This document shows positions 13,756 through 25,614 of a DNA stretch of 64,000 bases, piece after piece; position 1 is the first letter of the stretch, and every line of letters starts with the position of its first letter. The position numbers and the translations under genes were made by a program. The stretch spans positions 38,933,567-38,997,566 of the forward strand of contig OX579636.1 in the NCBI GenBank assembly GCA_951230915.1, given 5' to 3'. The DNA comes from Antitrichia curtipendula (lineage: Eukaryota > Streptophyta > Bryopsida > Hypnales > Leucodontaceae). A model generated the notes under the pieces. The model saw only the letters and a program-made list of their open reading frames with translations. It was not told the DNA's origin and ran no database searches.

Positions 13756-14872
13756 TACTAGTAGAAAAACAATGTCCAAATCAACAAAATATCAACAAGT
13801 ATTTGTTGAAGTGGATAATGTATTGTCCATTTTTACAAATTTTTGTTGATTTTGATACACATTAACAAAACTAATCACCACTTAATTTTTGTTGATTCGA
13901 ATACTGCAACTCTAAAGTAACAAAAAAATCAACACTTTTTTGTTCATTTTGACTTATAAGAATCTTAAGTAAGTTTTTTCATTTGAAAAATGTTTAAATC
14001 ACCGTGGTTAGTATTCTATGTGCAATGATTTTTTTCTCTTAAACTTAATCATTCAATTTGGTATTTTTAAAAATCAGCAGACTTCAGAGGCCATCTGGAC
14101 ATAAAATAAAAACTTTTCTCAATAAACTTCTTACCAAGAAAAGTTGATAAATCAAACTAAAATTCATCTTCAAAAATCCTTTTGCAATTTACAGTCTCCA
14201 ATCAAAAGTTATGAATAAATTTCAGAGAGGGGTGGAATGAATTTTTTATTGGACATTTTTAAACACCTTCTCTGAAATTTATTCATAACTTTTGATTGGA
14301 GACTATAAATTGCACAAAGATTTAGGAAGATAAAATTTAGTTTGATTTGGCAACTTTTTGTAGTTAGAATTTTCTTGAAAAAAGTTGTTTTTTAATGCCT
14401 AAATGACCTTTATAGTTTGCAAACTGTAAAATCAAATGGAAAAAACAAGCCTAAACTAAATAGATAATTTTTTTCCTAACACACACATGCACATGTTTGC
14501 ATGGTACAATGGTTAAGACCTTGCATCCCAAGCAAGGAGTGCAACAAGGTTTGAACCTCCATGCCTCCATTGTCCACAAGGGTTGGGCTGCCTACGGGGT
14601 TGGATTGTCTAGGTGGCTTATCCATGTGGTAGGCCACCAAGGTGTTTTTTAGTGGTGACATGGCACTTGCCACATGTCAAATTGTATATGGTTAGATTTT
14701 TTAAATTTTGGTCTTAAATTTGATTTTTTTGATCAAATTAAAAAAAAACTAACAAAAAAATCAACACTTTTTTGTTACAAACTACCCAAATTAACACATC
14801 CAAATCAACCCAAAAAATCAACACTTTTGTGTTGAATTTTTGTTAATTTGGTCACTGAATTTTCTAGTAGTG
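13756..14872. mobile_element. 1.1-kb CACTA-type fold-back element, non-autonomous
   Basis: Bounded by inverted ends: the right end reads CACTACTAGAAAATTCAG on the minus strand, and the left end reads TACTAGTAGAAAAACAAT, with the first C mutated to T. A 3-bp duplication TTG flanks it (13753-13755 and 14873-14875). Long internal inverted arms meet near 14245; the block ATCAAAAGTTATGAATAAAT and its complement flank the centre. Both subterminal regions repeat AAATCAACACTTTT-like motifs, typical CACTA subterminal structure. The right arm is longer than the left because it carries a tRNA-like insert. It encodes no transposase. Confidence 0.85.
14499..14564 (+). repeat. tRNA-like segment (tRNA-derived SINE head or tRNA pseudogene)
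   Basis: Shows a 6-bp acceptor-like pairing (GCATGG with CCATGC), a 5-6-bp anticodon-like stem CTTGC/GCAAG around the 7-base loop ATCCCAA (anticodon position CCC, preceded by T), and a B-box-like GGTTTGAACC. At 66 nt it is short, and the T-stem pairs poorly, so it is unlikely to be a working tRNA gene. It lies in the right arm of the fold-back element and is followed by about 130 bp of GC-richer sequence, which fits a SINE-like insertion. Confidence 0.45.
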
Positions 14873-14875
14873 TTG

Positions 14876-17800
14876 ATCTAATCAAACCCCTTTCTTCACA
14901 ATACGTACAAATCTACTATCAAGAGCTACAAATGTTGAATACGTACTACCCTTTCCCTTATTCATAACATCTTGAAGTGTCATTACGCAATTAGATCTAT
15001 ATTTTCGGCACTAACTATGGCAACGTGAATGAGCCTAAATTCCGGCCTTGATTGTGGCAACATGAATGATGCCAAACTCATTCGGCGGGAGACTATTGTA
15101 CAATTTTCTTTGTAGAAGCATCTCCATGTTGACATTCCCTACACATATTCTCCACATTGCTACGCTGGTCAATTGAATTGTAAATTGTACATTAAAGGTA
15201 CAATTATTTAAGATATTGGCTTTTTAAATGGCTCAAAACCAAAATCCTGTTTACACATTCACCCAAAGCCAGTTGGTACCAACATTCTTTAATAAAATAG
15301 TGGGCAATATGTACTATTAAATTGGACTTCTTCATTGCTTGAAGTGGAAGAGTTGTCAACACGGACTTGGTCGTACTTGACAAGGCACCTAAACCGTTGC
15401 TACAGAGGCATGTCATGAGTGCTATGTTGCCTACTTGGCCTGTACTACCAACATCCTATAGGGGCATAAATTTGATGGAAACATTCAATCATGACCCCCA
15501 AAATGGAATTTTTCCATTCATCCAAACCAAATAATTAATTTCCAAGCCAAAAGTACTAGTCATGTTGAGACCCCAATTCTCCTCTAATGATTTTCGTCAT
15601 TTAAATTTACATTAAGGCCTATGATGAAGACTACATTAATCACTTAATCATTCAAAAGTATTGTTCATGATTTAATGCTTGTAATGTTTACATCCTTTGC
15701 TTGTCACTAGATTTATATCTGGCCTTTTTGGTCTACTTTTGTTGCTCTTTCTATTTTAGACTTCATAAACATTACCCCTATAATAGTGTTATGATGTATT
15801 GCAATTTACATTTATGTGCTTCATAGTAAGACATCCTAAACTATTACATCTATTTTCGTTGTGTATTTGCTTACACAAACTATCTATTTTGACTATATTT
15901 CAATTTTTGGAAATATATTGGTTCAATTTTTTGGTACAAAATTGCATAGCAACATATTCATTTGTTGTTCATTTGGATTATAGATCCTTAAATCTAATTC
16001 CATAGTTATAAATCCTCAACGGATTCACAAACCCTAAATGAAAAAAATAGAGGCTTACAAGCTTACAAGCTCATAGGCTCACGCTCACAAGCTCACATAC
16101 TAGCCAAGATAACATTGGTATACACCAAAATGGTAGGACAAAAATAATTTGGCCTAATATTTCATTGTCCATTTGGTTGTATGGCTTTATTCTCAATTGA
16201 TTATTGATTGCATAGGTTGTGCGAGGTGCATCTTGTATGAGCAAATTCTTTTATAATAAGAAATTGGTGTACATAATGATTTTACAACTAGCATTTTAGG
16301 TAGGATTTAATCTAGTGAGTGTGTCTATATTTGTAGCAAATATACAACAATGCCACATTATGGTCATTGATAGTACCATATCTTCTAGGTGCATAGTAAT
16401 TAGTCTTGTGATTAAGGTAGTTACTACCTCTTTTGAACACATTGTGTGAAAGTATGAAATTTCAAGAAATATACAAGGGGATTTTCAAAGGGGGTACATG
16501 TGGCATTATCCCTTCACTGTTAAGATTTTTGGAAGAGGTGCACAAGGCAAAATTTTAGATTGCAAAATTGTCAAAGAAAAACACATGAAATTGTTTGTTG
16601 GGCAAAAAAAGTTGAAAATGTGCAATTCAAAAAACCAATGGTGAAGACTACAATGTTATATGCCCTCATTTCAATGCTAAAAACTACAATACAAAATTGT
16701 TATCTACACATGATCTCCAAAAACTCATTGGAGTAAACAAAGGTGCAGCCGTTGTTCTAAGTCCTTTGTCTCTATAGTGGTTTGAGATAAGCATGTATTA
16801 GAAAAAATTGCATCCTAAGTGCCATTGACGACAATGATATTGTTCTTGTCATACTGCAAGTTTATCAGAACATCATTTGCAATAATATAATCACATGAAA
16901 GATGCTGATATAAACAAGTACCTACGGAATTTTTCATTTGACTAAAGAACACATTCTAGAAGGAAAAAAAATCATTTGTAGGAAAAAGAATTTACAAAAA
17001 TAAAATTGTGGAATTACCTAGAAACACATAATCATACTTAATACCTTCTCGTGCTGCGTCCAAGTCTGTTGCAAGTTGCTATTGGCCCAAATTAGTAAGG
17101 CAAAAACTTGGATTCATATGCTCAAAAAACATGTGAGTCACATCATCTATATCAACAATATTATGATTCATCACCCACTTCCAAAGCGTTGAGGCCTTGT
17201 TGTATTCCATGCCACCTTAACAAACAAACAAAACCTATAAAGCTGAAAAAATGTATTATCTAGAGTGCAGGGTTGCTAAAATATGAACAGGGAGCGACAA
17301 GCGTTGATTGTTGAGCAACAAGAAATGATCATTTTTAGAAAATCTTGTGAAAAAATTAAATTTTTTTACCATAAGATGCCTATGCCCGTGGTATAGGGTA
17401 AAAATTTATGGCTATAAATAATTCTAAAGAAGATGAATAGGGATGAATGAGGATGAATAAATTTAGATTAAATTTTTATAGTTGACTTTGGTGGATGAAA
17501 TACATCTATTATTCATTGAAATGGATGATGGATGAATATTGAATGGGACTAAGAACTCAATTGTTTAAGATAAAGATTGATGCCAAGTACCTTAAATCAA
17601 AGGTAGAGACATTTGGAAATTTGGGACTTGTACGTGGCATTATCAAATCATTTCAAGGAAGGTACCGTTTCCAATTAAAATTTGTAATCCCTTTCAAGCA
17701 TTATTGAAGTCAAAGGTTGACTGAATTTATTCCTATGCTAATACCAACATTTATGAGTTTTAATTATATGTTGTCATTTCATAAATTGACATGTTGCTAG

Positions 17801-17895
17801 TCGAGACTTGAGAGAAATAGATTCAATGCACAAAATTTTCAATTAGCTATGACATACCAAAAAATCAAGAGAGAGAGTCCTTGGTACTAAGAAAT
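14876..17895. other. Intergenic DNA, no gene recognised
   Basis: AT-rich with some patches of mixed composition (15.0-15.5, 16.5-17.2 kb). Short open frames such as 15204-15416 (minus) and 15799-16005 (plus) lack domains or splice partners. I see no RNA gene or clear transposon end. Confidence 0.45.
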
Positions 17896-18284
17896 GATAC
17901 TTTGGATCCAAGGAGCCTTCTATGGCACCAAGAGTTTATCTAATGACATAGTGGAAAAATTAAGGAATAGCCTTTTGGCACTAAAGAAAGGCTCATCTAC
18001 ACCAAGGAGACTTTTGTTGGCTATGAGGGACATGTATAAAGAACCCGAGACCTTCAAATGACCTCCAAAAAATAGAGTTAGGATCTTTTGGCACCAAAAA
18101 TGGCTCCTTGAATCCAAGGAGGCTTCTATGCCATTCTCTTGGTATGAGAGAAGGGCTACTTGAATCCAAGGAGCCTTCTATGCCATTCTCCTAACATCAA
18201 AGAAAGGCTCCTCAAAATCCAAAGAGATTTCTATGCCATTCTTGGTACCAAGGAAAGGCTCCTCGGATTCCGAGGAGCCCTATG
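17896..18284. repeat. Diverged tandem repeat, about 55-65-bp units
   Basis: Repeated phrases of the type GGCTCCTTGAATCCAAGGAG, CTTCTATGCCATTCT and TTGGTACCAAGGAAAGG recur about six times. Several units contain short self-complementary cores (CTCCTTGG / CCAAGGAG; CTCCTCGGATTCCGAGGAG near 18259). Confidence 0.75.
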
Positions 18285-18779
18285 ATGATTTTTTATTTTT
18301 ATTTTATTTTTTAAGATTCCATGTCCAAGTATTAGAATCTTGACTAGGAAAATCTCCACTTATTACTATTTGTTGATTCAAAAATAAAATGTAATAGTGA
18401 TGCCATTTATTGATGTTGATTTTCACTACTTGATGTACAAAAACATGATTTTAGTCCATATATACATGATTAGGAAAATAACCACTTATTATTATTATTA
18501 TTTTAAATATAAATAATAAATAAAGCTATTTATAGATGCTGATTTTCATCACTTGAGGCATGAGATAAGATTCTAACTCATCTACTCATGATTAAGAATT
18601 CTTCCCACTTAATGACCGTTAAAAATAATTTAGTAGATAAAATTATGCTTCAGTATTGATTTTCTCATTACTTAACAATCAAAGATTTTTTTCATTAAGA
18701 TATGATACTAATCTATTTGTAAATGCCTAATTAAAAGCATTTTTTAGGTTAAGACTAATTTCAATTACATATGCCTGAA
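18285..18779. other. AT-rich intergenic DNA
   Basis: Contains a short TTA/ATT run near 18487; nothing else is supported. Confidence 0.4.
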
Positions 18780-19106
18780 CACCATATTCATTAAAATGAG
18801 AGTTTTCCATTGAAATGAGAGGTAAATTAAAAAAAACTGAGAAAAGGTTTAATGTCAATTTAGGTCGAGTCAACCTAAATTGACATAAAATCTTTGAGAT
18901 TTGACCTAGTTTTGAAAGGTTTAATGTCAATTTAGGTCGAGTCAACCTAAATTGACATAAAACCTGTTTTGACTCAACCTAAAATTGAAATATTTTATAT
19001 CAATTCTGCTCAAAACTCTCATTTTAATGGAAATTGCTGATTTAGGTTGAGATCAACATGAATTATTTTGAGAGGTCCCCAATCTCCCATTTTAATGAAT
19101 ATGATG
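18780..19106. mobile_element. Fold-back (MITE-like) element
   Basis: About 327 bp with inverted ends matching at 21 of 23 positions (core ATATTCATTAAAATG at left; its complement at 19085-19103). Inside are two tandem copies of a palindrome made of TGTCAATTTAGGT and its complement around CGAGTC (18851-18890 and 18923-18962), plus further inverted ACTCTCATTTTAATGG segments. No clear target-site duplication, so the superfamily is unassigned. Confidence 0.6.
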
Positions 19107-19184
19107 TTAATTGTTTTTTCAACTTATACCTATAGTATGTTGCATCCCTTTCGATGAGGTTTGTGTGAGTTAAAACGATTCTCT

Positions 19185-19700
19185 TCATTGCAAATGGAGT
19201 ACCATGCTAGATGTACTCCTCAATTCCTTTATTAATTTGTTCAAGTGACACATTCTTGTACACACACTAAAAACGTTCCTCAGCTTTGTCTTTAATATAG
19301 TACCCCAACATTCTAGTGAAAGTAGGGATTCTAATATTACAAAGTATTTTGGTAAAAATATGGTGCTCCATAGGGGCATTCCTAGCATTGTCCCATCCAA
19401 GATAAGTTTTAATACGCTTGTTGACCATGGCTACTGAAGAAGTTAGAAGTTGGCACACCATTTGTATATGTAGTATGCATACAATTCCACCTCTTTCAAT
19501 GGAACAGAGTCTAGAAATGCACTCTTTTTCAATAAATTCTTTGACCTTTTCCAAAAGCTCAACGGAGATGTCAATACTTCCTACAAAATGATAACATTGA
19601 CATCCAACTCTTTGAGCTGTGCAGAAGCTCGTTTTTTGGAAGTTTTTTTAAAGTAGTTTTTTTTCATAAGTTTCTCCGTCTGTGCAAAGGTGTCCGCTAT
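19185..19700 (-). pseudogene. Decayed coding-like region, family unknown
   Basis: Minus-strand frames at 19267-19554 and 19185-19400, with a further Lys-rich stretch to about 19700, have a protein-like composition (for example LEKVKEFIEKECISRLC, then YLGWDNARNAPMEHHIF) but are interrupted by stops and a frame change. This could be the relic of a transposon or a host gene. No motif allows a family call. Confidence 0.35.
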
Positions 19701-20200
19701 ATTTTTAGTACCAACATTTTTCTTTGTTGTAATGCTAGTGAATTGAGATACTTTATTCTTTGTTGATTTCCTTTGCGCACTACTCTATTCTCTGAGGAAT
19801 GAGTGGTGCCATCCTGAAACCTTGTCCAAAATCAATAAATAATCAATTTTTTTTGTTAAGGTATAACAATATCAAACAAGAAAATATGAAACAATAGTAG
19901 TACATGAAAATTGTACATACACATCAAATAACACAAAAATTATCATTAGATACCTTTGTAAAGCAAATCTGGAAATTGTGTCCTACCCTTGGAAATTGAC
20001 AATGTGATTTTTTTCAAGACCAACTTTTGAAATTGTTGCTTGTTTTTTAATACAAAATTGTCAACCATTCAACTCTGCACAAAAAATACCAAATTAATAA
20101 AAAAAATATCAACATTTGTTAGGCAAACAAGCTATCATCGTCCAACAATAAATTCAGCAAACTAAAAATATTATACAAATTAAAATTTCACACAACAATT

Positions 20201-20358
20201 AGAGGCACTTCAAACTATGGTTGACCAAGTCGAGAGGCTGTACCCAAACTATGGTCAAGTCTCCAACAAAATGGGCTCTTTAATGGACATTTCTTTGGAC
20301 TCCCATCCAAAGTTTGGGCATGGCCTCTCAACTTGGATGGCCATAGTGTGAAGCCTCC
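20201..20358. mobile_element. Small MITE with Harbinger-like ends
   Basis: About 158 bp with imperfect inverted ends: the right end reads GGAGGCTTCACACTATGGCC on the minus strand, and the left end reads AGAGGCACTTCAAACTATGG. Inner segments are also inverted (GAGAGGCTGTACCCAAACT with its near complement). The GGAGGCTTCACAC start resembles the GGAGGCTTTCACACC terminus of the Harbinger element at 29438. No clean 3-bp duplication is preserved. Confidence 0.55.
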
Positions 20359-20413
20359 AAAAGCCAAGTCCAAAGTCCAAACCCATATAGTTTGGCTTCT
20401 ATCCTTTTTTCTC

Positions 20414-21610
20414 CACAAATAACAAATAACAAATGACAAAGTTATCTGGAACATCCCATATTGGACATCAATCTGATCAATACTAGATAATTGTTTATCG
20501 TAACACTATTGGAACTAGATCATACATATCTTAGTTCAAGATAATCCATAATCAAACTAGTAGTATATTATTTGTGTACATAACCAAGTCATATCCTATT
20601 TTTGTCTGTAAGACTCATGGATTTTCAATAATTTTTTTCAATGTAATTCATGTTCAAAGTTATGAGTTGTGGTGTCTGTCCCTAAGCTTTTCTATCACTC
20701 TCTATACAAGTTGTGATAGTCTCAAATCACTAGAAAGTAGCATAAAACAAAAAGCAAGAAGCACAAGAGTATCGGTGTAAGAAATTCTTGAAGCTTTGTC
20801 AAAAATTGCTCCTAGAGGTAATGGACCTCACTTGTGCCCATCCCACAACAAAACAACGAGTTGGAGTGTTAGTGAGGAAACAATAGGTGTCTACAGTCCA
20901 TTATGCTTGTTATCGCCTTCACTAGGGGGTGAAAGCATGCTACAGTCTACCACTTTTGATGTCACTATGTCACATTTGAGGAACTAATTTATTTTAAGTG
21001 TACATTAATGAGGAGAATTACATGCATAAATTTGGTGTGATGATTGACATTATGAATGTATTCTAGGGTCCAAGTGCATTTTTCAATTTGTACTCAATAT
21101 CTAGTTTTATTCACTAATATACATGTTTTAGTTTTTATTTCATTTTTTTACTTTAAATATAAATTTTAATATTTGAACTGGTTAGAAAAAGAAACTAGCA
21201 AGATTTTACAAGTGGGCTTAATTTTCTTATTATTTAATTCCTTCTACAAGATATATTGTGGAATTAAACAATAAAATGAGTTGAACAATATAATAAATGA
21301 AATCAAACAAAATTTTTAAAATATTAACTTCAAGACAAATTAAACAATATAAAAATTTGGCCTACCTATAGAATCTTGGTATCTTTCTTCACCAAGAATC
21401 CAAAGTGTTTAAAACTTTATTTACATTTTTTTTATTGAATGTGCCAAAGCAAGTAGGCCGTAGCATGCTTTCCCCCTAGGAGAGAAAAATTCATACAATG
21501 CAAAACACAGCTTTAGCCAAACAATTCTCATTTGTCAACTTAGCTGTAAGCAGGACATTATGAGCTTGACGATGCCATCTTCACCCTCTCTGTAATCCTA
21601 GTATACTAGT
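20414..21610 (+). repeat. Direct duplication, copy 1 (interrupted)
   Basis: Matches 22296-22995 in the same order: ACAAATAACAAATAACAAAT, a TGGAACATCCC block, then GAAGCTTTGTCAAAAATTGC, a TTGTGCCCATCCCACAACA block and CTTGTTATYGC-CACTAGG. After the inserted element at 20925-21476 it resumes with ATTCATAC and continues to about 21610. A third partial copy of the CAAATAAC head lies near 24135-24195. Nature unknown; an old retroelement derivative is possible. Confidence 0.65.
20925..21476. mobile_element. 552-bp TIR element inserted in the duplication
   Basis: Ends form an inverted repeat: GGGGGTGAAAGCATGCTAC at left and the complement of GGGGGAAAGCATGCTAC at right, differing by a 2-bp indel. 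The other duplicate (22851-22866) keeps the uninterrupted site CACTAGGAAAA, so the insertion can be read directly. It sits between repeated TA or CTAG. The superfamily is uncertain because the palindromic site hides the duplication length. Confidence 0.7.
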
Positions 21611-22295
21611 AATTGTTTAATATTGTACTGAGTACACTAGTTCAAAGCCCTGAGCAAATTACTTACAAAGAACTTTGGTGTGGAAAATACTATTGGCAAC
21701 AAAGCCCTCAACTAAGTGAAGTACGTTACTACCTCTCTAATCTCCCAAATGTAATTCACCAAGATTATGGCTTGATCCTAGTAATTCACAGGTTTGTAGC
21801 TTCTGGTGGAGTGTGGTCTAAGTACCTTACTGTCTGCTTAAGGCACAATAATTTTTAGTAGTTGTAGGATTTTGCTAATTAAATTACTGACACCAAAGCG
21901 CTAGCTAGCTTAATCATGTAATGAAGCATTTACTTAACACCCACAATTTAGATTGTCTCTGGGTGTTTGTTGAGCAGTATTTTACTTTGTCATAGTATAT
22001 ACCTTGCCTGCATCATAAAAGAGCTTGGCAACAATAGAAAATTGGTGGCTCAGTAGCTATTTAATGTTTACTGATCCCATAATCACCTAAGATTTTCCAA
22101 AATCTTTTTAGTGTATTCATGGGTGGGAGGGTGGGAGCTTAATCAACTCCTAATGTAATTTAATTGACATCCATTGTGACAAGTTCAGTCCTATTTTACT
22201 TGTTTTTAAACTCCTATTTTGGTTTATATAGAAGTTTAGTAGCATTTCAGGAATATATGCTTTTTCATAAGCTAGACGCAATGTTCTAGCAAAAA
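21611..22295. other. Intergenic DNA
   Basis: The 81-codon open frame at 21613-21858 has no recognised domain. Nothing else is supported. Confidence 0.35.
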
Positions 22296-22995
22296 CAAAT
22301 ATCAAATAACAAATAACAACCTTTTTTGGAACATCCCTAGAATGGGCACCAATCTAATCACTTCTAGGCATTTTGAGTCCAACACAAAACAGAACATCTC
22401 ATAGCCTATGAAGTCTTTATTGGGACATTTTATGACATTTGACTTATAGCTTCATATAATCATATAGCTATAAGTATGTTTTGTAATCTAAAACTTCATA
22501 TATACCATATGTACTTTTGCAAGAACCATTATAAAGCATTGACAATATAACATAATTTATATCCATGCAAAGTATGTCAGCCAATGAAGATAAGTCAAAA
22601 ATGACTTGTACTAGTTTTGTAAAAGTATAGTACCTCAACTAATCTCATAGATTGTGGAAGAATACATAATATTCAAAGTACAATAGACTACTATAGCATG
22701 AGTATCATGGTATAGAAAAAATAGAAGCTTTGTTGAAAATTGCTTCTAGAGGGTGTGGACCTCATTTGTGCCCATCCCACAACATGCCAACATATTGAAA
22801 TGTTAGTGAGTAAACATCAATTGTTTGCAGCCTACAATGCTTGTTATTGCTACCACTAGGAAAAAAATCTTCATACTACATATTTCTTGAGCAAATCCAA
22901 AGCTCTTCTATAAACTTGGTGATAAGTAGGATGTTGTGATGAAGAAGCTGCCATTTTCCCAATTCCAGTACTCCCAGTGTTATCCACTGTCAATG
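22296..22995 (+). repeat. Direct duplication, copy 2 (uninterrupted)
   Basis: Counterpart of 20414-21610 without the inserted element, which makes it the empty-site reference. Similarity fades after about 22995. Confidence 0.65.
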
Positions 22996-24240
22996 TTCAT
23001 TGTGGCAGATTGCTAGTTCTACTAAGCATCCATAGAGCTCACTTGTATTCACGATAGGAAGTCAGTCCTTTGCTCATACTCAACAAAAAAGACTAGTGAG
23101 ACTAAGCTATTTCAAGTTTTGAGTACCACTTTGTTTGTTCAAAGACTCAACGGCTTCCCTAGGGGAGGTCACTCTCACTACACTTGGGGTACCCACGTGT
23201 GGTGGAGTGATTTTTTGACCCCCTATTTACTTTTGAGTAAACTATAATTTCATCCTAAAGTTTTAAGCTTTGTTTAACAAAATGACTAAAGGTTTCTATT
23301 GACAAAAATTTCAATTCCAAATAACATAAGATATATTGTCTAGAAAGGGTTGAAAAATGAACTAAAATGGCATGTTCTCCAACTAAAATATTTATAGAGC
23401 TCACATGAAGATGACTATTGCATCAATATTCAACCAAAATAAACTTTCAATGGAAAGCTATTCTATAGAATTTTTTTTTCATTTTTTTCATTTTTTTTTC
23501 TTATATAATATAGAGGTGTGAAAGTTATTTTTAGCTTTACTGTGTATCTTTTTAAAATTTTTTTTTATAACTAATTACTATTAGCATAAAAAAATACCAA
23601 TAATTCAAAACATAAACTTTTAAAGTAGTAAAACCTGTCCATAATTTTTTTTTTGGAAAAAAAATTAAATTTTAAGATGCATTACATGTATTGCTTTTTT
23701 CGCCGCATGTAGGTTGCTAAAATACGGTTTGTGTCCTCCCCAGGCAACTTCCTTATTGGTCCTGCATTTAATTGTGTCTGCAGTATTTTGGTTGTATTAG
23801 CTCATTAAGCATCCAGTTCATGCAGCTCATTATAGGACTATGCACAATGACGACTTTTAAACAACTCTTGAGAGAGGTGATTTGCCATCTAAATATGGTG
23901 GCTTAATTCTCATTAATATCTGGTGTTTGCTAGATCCATGCAGATTTGTACATAATCTTTCTAGAAGTTTTGAGATTGCGAGGTTGGGATCAGTAACTTC
24001 ATTTATGAAGTACATTTCTGGTGCCAACTCTCCATTAGGTATATAGTCCTTTTATAAAAACTAATTTTGCTCCAATTTTTCATTTATTCTTATAAAAAAC
24101 AAAAATATTTTTAGAATCTGAAACTTAAAGCATTGTTCTTGCAAAACACAAATAACAAATAGCAAATGACAAATAACAAATAATAAATAAAAAAGTGTGT
24201 GAGAAGAGAGAACAAATCTGATTTTCTAGGAAAAAAATTC
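22996..24240. other. AT-rich intergenic DNA
   Basis: Homopolymer-rich (T and A runs near 23470 and 23650) with a CAAATAACAAATAGCAAATG head near 24150 related to the duplicated repeat. No gene seen. Confidence 0.4.
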
Positions 24241-24307
24241 GACGGACTCTCGATCATAGTTTGGGTCTCCGTTTTTGCTCGACCCAAACTATGGTTGAGA
24301 GTCCGTC
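24241..24307. repeat. 27-bp-stem hairpin
   Basis: Arms 24241-24267 and 24281-24307 are complementary at 25 of 27 positions around a 13-base loop (arm begins GACGGACTCTCGATCATAGT). A related GACGGGCTCTCGATTG phrase follows at 24352, and the motif resembles the internal arms of the element at 20201-20358, so it may be part of a diverged MITE family. Confidence 0.75.
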
Positions 24308-25411
24308 AACATGTAGTTAATTTTCTGCTAGAAGTGTTAGTTTGGAAGGCGACGGGCTCTCGATTGTACCATCTAGTGTGAAGGATCGAAGGCCAAAATT
24401 TCAAAGAATTTATGGATTCTTGCAATTTGATTGGTGGAAATCAACAACCTCTGGACCCTTTGCCGTAGTGTGAAGAGCCCCTTATTGCCTCCGAAGATTC
24501 ATGCAATAGAAAGCAAACTAAACAACAAAAATACAATTTTCAAATAATAAACAATAAAACTGCAACATGCAAAATAATAAACCTCCAACATCAAGCTGTG
24601 CACCTGCAAAGTCTAGTGCCGCATCCCAAACATCCATCTAAAATCACGGAAAAGAAGTCCAGGCTTGCATCTCCAATGTCCAAGCAGAGGAATTTTATAA
24701 ATTTCTACAGTTCATTTGGCTTGTACTGCAGCAAGTGAACTCATTTCCAACATCTACGCATGGCAAAGTGCCAATGCGATGGGGAGATCAACGATGATAT
24801 CAATGTTAATTGCATCAATAATTTTATTTTATTTTTGAGTGGCGCTACATCCATCGATGGCCCTCGTTCACCGCCATTCTCAAAGTGAATGTAAAATTAG
24901 ATCAAGAATATTTTTGGGGGGACAAATTTCCCCAAAATAATCTAACAATCCCTATTTTTTTGGCTCCAAGCAGGGTTGCTTAACACTTTTGGCCACATTG
25001 TGGCAAAAACGTGGTTTTCTTTGAAAACTTGACATGAATAATTGAGGGGAGGTACTTATGACATTTTGCCAATTGGTTGCGAAAATGAGACAAGTGCTTG
25101 TGAAATATCCCCACCCCACATGTAAATAAATTTTTTGATTAATTTTGAAGTTTTTGAAAGTAAAAGACTAGGTCAAGTTAGCTTTAAAGCTAATTAGAAT
25201 ATGAATCAAGTATGAATCAGAAGTTTCTTAAATTATAGCTATGTCTAGTAATTATGCTCTTTGTAATGCAGAGGTATCAAGGTTTCCTACCCATGCTTTA
25301 TAAAAACCATAGCCGATATGTGGGCATGAGAATTTGAATCTAAAGTCAAAGACCTGTAAATTCATGGATCAACCTTTTGTGCAACCGCATGAATATGTTG
25401 TGACAATTCTA
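24308..25411. other. Intergenic DNA
   Basis: Contains TAGTGTGAAG motifs (24376, 24468), the second followed by AGCCCCTTA, reminiscent of Harbinger-type ends, but no matching partner end was found. No gene recognised. Confidence 0.4.
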
Positions 25412-25614
25412 CACTACAAGAGAAAGGGATGTTTTAAGTATAGTCCTAGTAGTATAGTCTTTTAAGTAGTGACCTTTAAGTAAGTTTTTTAGTAAAATTT
25501 TACTAAAAAGACAGTCTTTTTAGTAAATTTTTACTAAAAAACTTACTTAAAGGTCACTACTTAAAAGACTATACTACTAGGACTATACTTAAAACACCCC
25601 TTTCTCTTGTAGTG
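25412..25614. mobile_element. CACTA-type palindromic MITE, copy 2
   Basis: 203 bp with CACTACAAGAGAAAGGG ends and a 3-bp duplication CTA (25409-25411 and 25615-25617). The outer 35 bp and the centre match copies 1 and 3, while the middle of each arm differs. Substitutions in one arm are mirrored in the other, preserving the palindrome. Confidence 0.92.

Noticed and set aside
14499..14564. Functional tRNA-Gly(CCC) gene
   Set aside because: Only 66 nt, poor T-stem pairing, and embedded in a transposon arm; treated as tRNA-like/SINE-like instead.
23165..23220. Possible TIR element around CACGTG-containing GC-rich patch
   Set aside because: Short imperfect complementarity (TCACTCTCACTACAC with GTGTGGTGGAGTGA) without flanking duplication or other copies in the window.
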